The position numbers were made by a program, and so were the translations under genes. Of a DNA stretch of 64,000 nt, positions 62,811 through 64,000 are shown one piece after another. The DNA lies in the NCBI GenBank assembly GCA_000499405.2, contig HG738138.1:16717054-16781053 (forward strand). The letters are read 5' to 3'. Under the pieces are notes generated by a model. That model was not told the origin of the DNA. It ran no database searches and worked only from the letters and a program-made list of their open reading frames with translations. Origin of the DNA: Onchocerca volvulus. Its lineage: Eukaryota; Nematoda; Chromadorea; Rhabditida; Onchocercidae. Position 1 is the first letter of the stretch; the number at the start of each line of letters is the position of its first letter.

Positions 62811-64000
62811 TGAATTTTATCAAACTCAACTTTCCATTTTCTTTTTTTTATCAATAAAGTATTGAAGTAAAACTAGGGATCATCATTTTCCAACATTCCC
62901 TTTTCAGTTTGATAAGGATGACAAAGTTAATACATATCGAGATAACTTTCCCAAGACGGTATCAATTGTTCGGTTCATTGAATATCTTTACCTTTTTACC
63001 GGTACATCCTAAAATTCCTACAAAATTATATGCTATTTGTCACTGATGAATGACAAATCTGTGACGTAATTTCTTGTCATCCTCCTTGCGACCAAACTTC
63101 AAATCCGTTACTTTTCAGTAAGATAGCGACCACAAATATTCTTGGCTCATTCTTGTCTCTTAATTGGATATGCAATTGTGCGAAACTGAATGATGTAATA
63201 TCAATTTACATTACAATGCAAATGTTACATTTAATCTCCAGAAATTTATTAGTTCAAGGATTTATAAGTTATCATTATCACTTACAAGTCATCATAATTT
63301 TATTCCTCGTTCATTAAAGGCAACTGCAAAGAAAGCAAAATTAAAATGAATTTGAAATCTGAGGAAAAATCTTATTTGATTTGTTAACAATAAAATTTGT
63401 GAATAGTGATCAGTTAATTTATTACTAATTAGCAGTATTACTATTTATTTACTTATTTATTTACTAATAATTTAACATCAAATTTAAATTACCTATCAAA
63501 TAAATTATTAGTCAACTAATTCTGTTGATAATTCGCTTCCTATATTTATTTCTTCCTCGGTGAAATATCTTTGAAACTGATAATATAACGAAATGATAGC
63601 AATCTTAGTGATATATCGATACTTTGAAAAAAAAGCACTTCAAAATATTCCGTCTAATTAATAAAACAATTTAGCTTAGACCAAATTTTGCGTCTGGATA
63701 CCTTCAATAAGTACATTTCCCTCGAATCATTGATGACAGAATTTGAAGAAAAATACCAAGATGAATAATTCAGAGAGAAAGAAAAAAAAAAGAAGAAGAG
63801 GGAGAATCCTGAAATTTCAAATTAATCAATTTCAGGATGCTTTGGTTCGGTAAAAAGCTATAATTATAAATGAATGTTTTTTTGTCGTACAAACCATCTC
63901 GTTACACTTCATTAGTCGCATATTTTACCGGCACCTAAAGAACTTTTTTTCACTATTCCATCGTTGGAAGATGACGGATAATCTTCACACACAGGTCGTA

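Larger units (their letters stand above)
56337..64000. other. Gene-poor tail of the window
   Basis: The first half kilobase or so is presumably 3' UTR of the integrase-derived gene. The rest holds tandem arrays (59.7-60.4 and 62.6-62.8 kb), poly-A/T tracts and scattered short frames. A coding-like fragment near 57420-57557 is described separately. No complete gene is supported on either strand. Confidence 0.6.

Overview
This window is AT-rich eukaryotic DNA with many short spliced exons, TTTCAG/TTTTAG-type splice acceptors, and long introns and gaps full of worn-down tandem repeats. A 28S rRNA fragment at about 11848-12283 matches the nematode form of that gene as I remember it. Taken together I infer a nematode, probably a spirurid or filarial-type one. 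No species call is possible from sequence alone, and nothing points to a prokaryote or organelle.

Layout. Positions 1 to about 36036 hold no gene I can prove. They carry diverged tandem arrays, microsatellites, the isolated 28S rRNA fragment, a foldback near 19.6 kb and two GC-rich islands (about 22.4-23.1 kb and 24.47-24.6 kb) that could hide small exons. From 36142 to 43854 (+) lies a nine-exon gene for an IRF2BP-family nuclear corepressor of about 467 aa, with both diagnostic zinc-binding domains intact. Convergent to it, at 45112-46250 (-), is a four-exon D-aminoacyl-tRNA deacylase (DTD1, 152 aa). Divergent from that, at 48277-56336 (+), is a 26-exon gene for a protein of about 1,060 aa. 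Its middle is a retroviral/retrotransposon-type integrase core that looks captured by the host and has probably lost catalytic residues. A barrel-like segment and a cysteine-rich region follow it. The rest, 56337-64000, is 3' UTR or gap with more tandem arrays.

The three genes do not form a pathway. The deacylase is housekeeping translation quality control. The IRF2BP homologue is a transcriptional corepressor. The integrase-derived gene is the novel item: 25 introns with matching phases and a single open frame indicate a functional host gene and not a decayed element. I rebuilt exon boundaries by hand from splice consensus, frame continuity and family motifs; transcript data would settle the few doubtful junctions.
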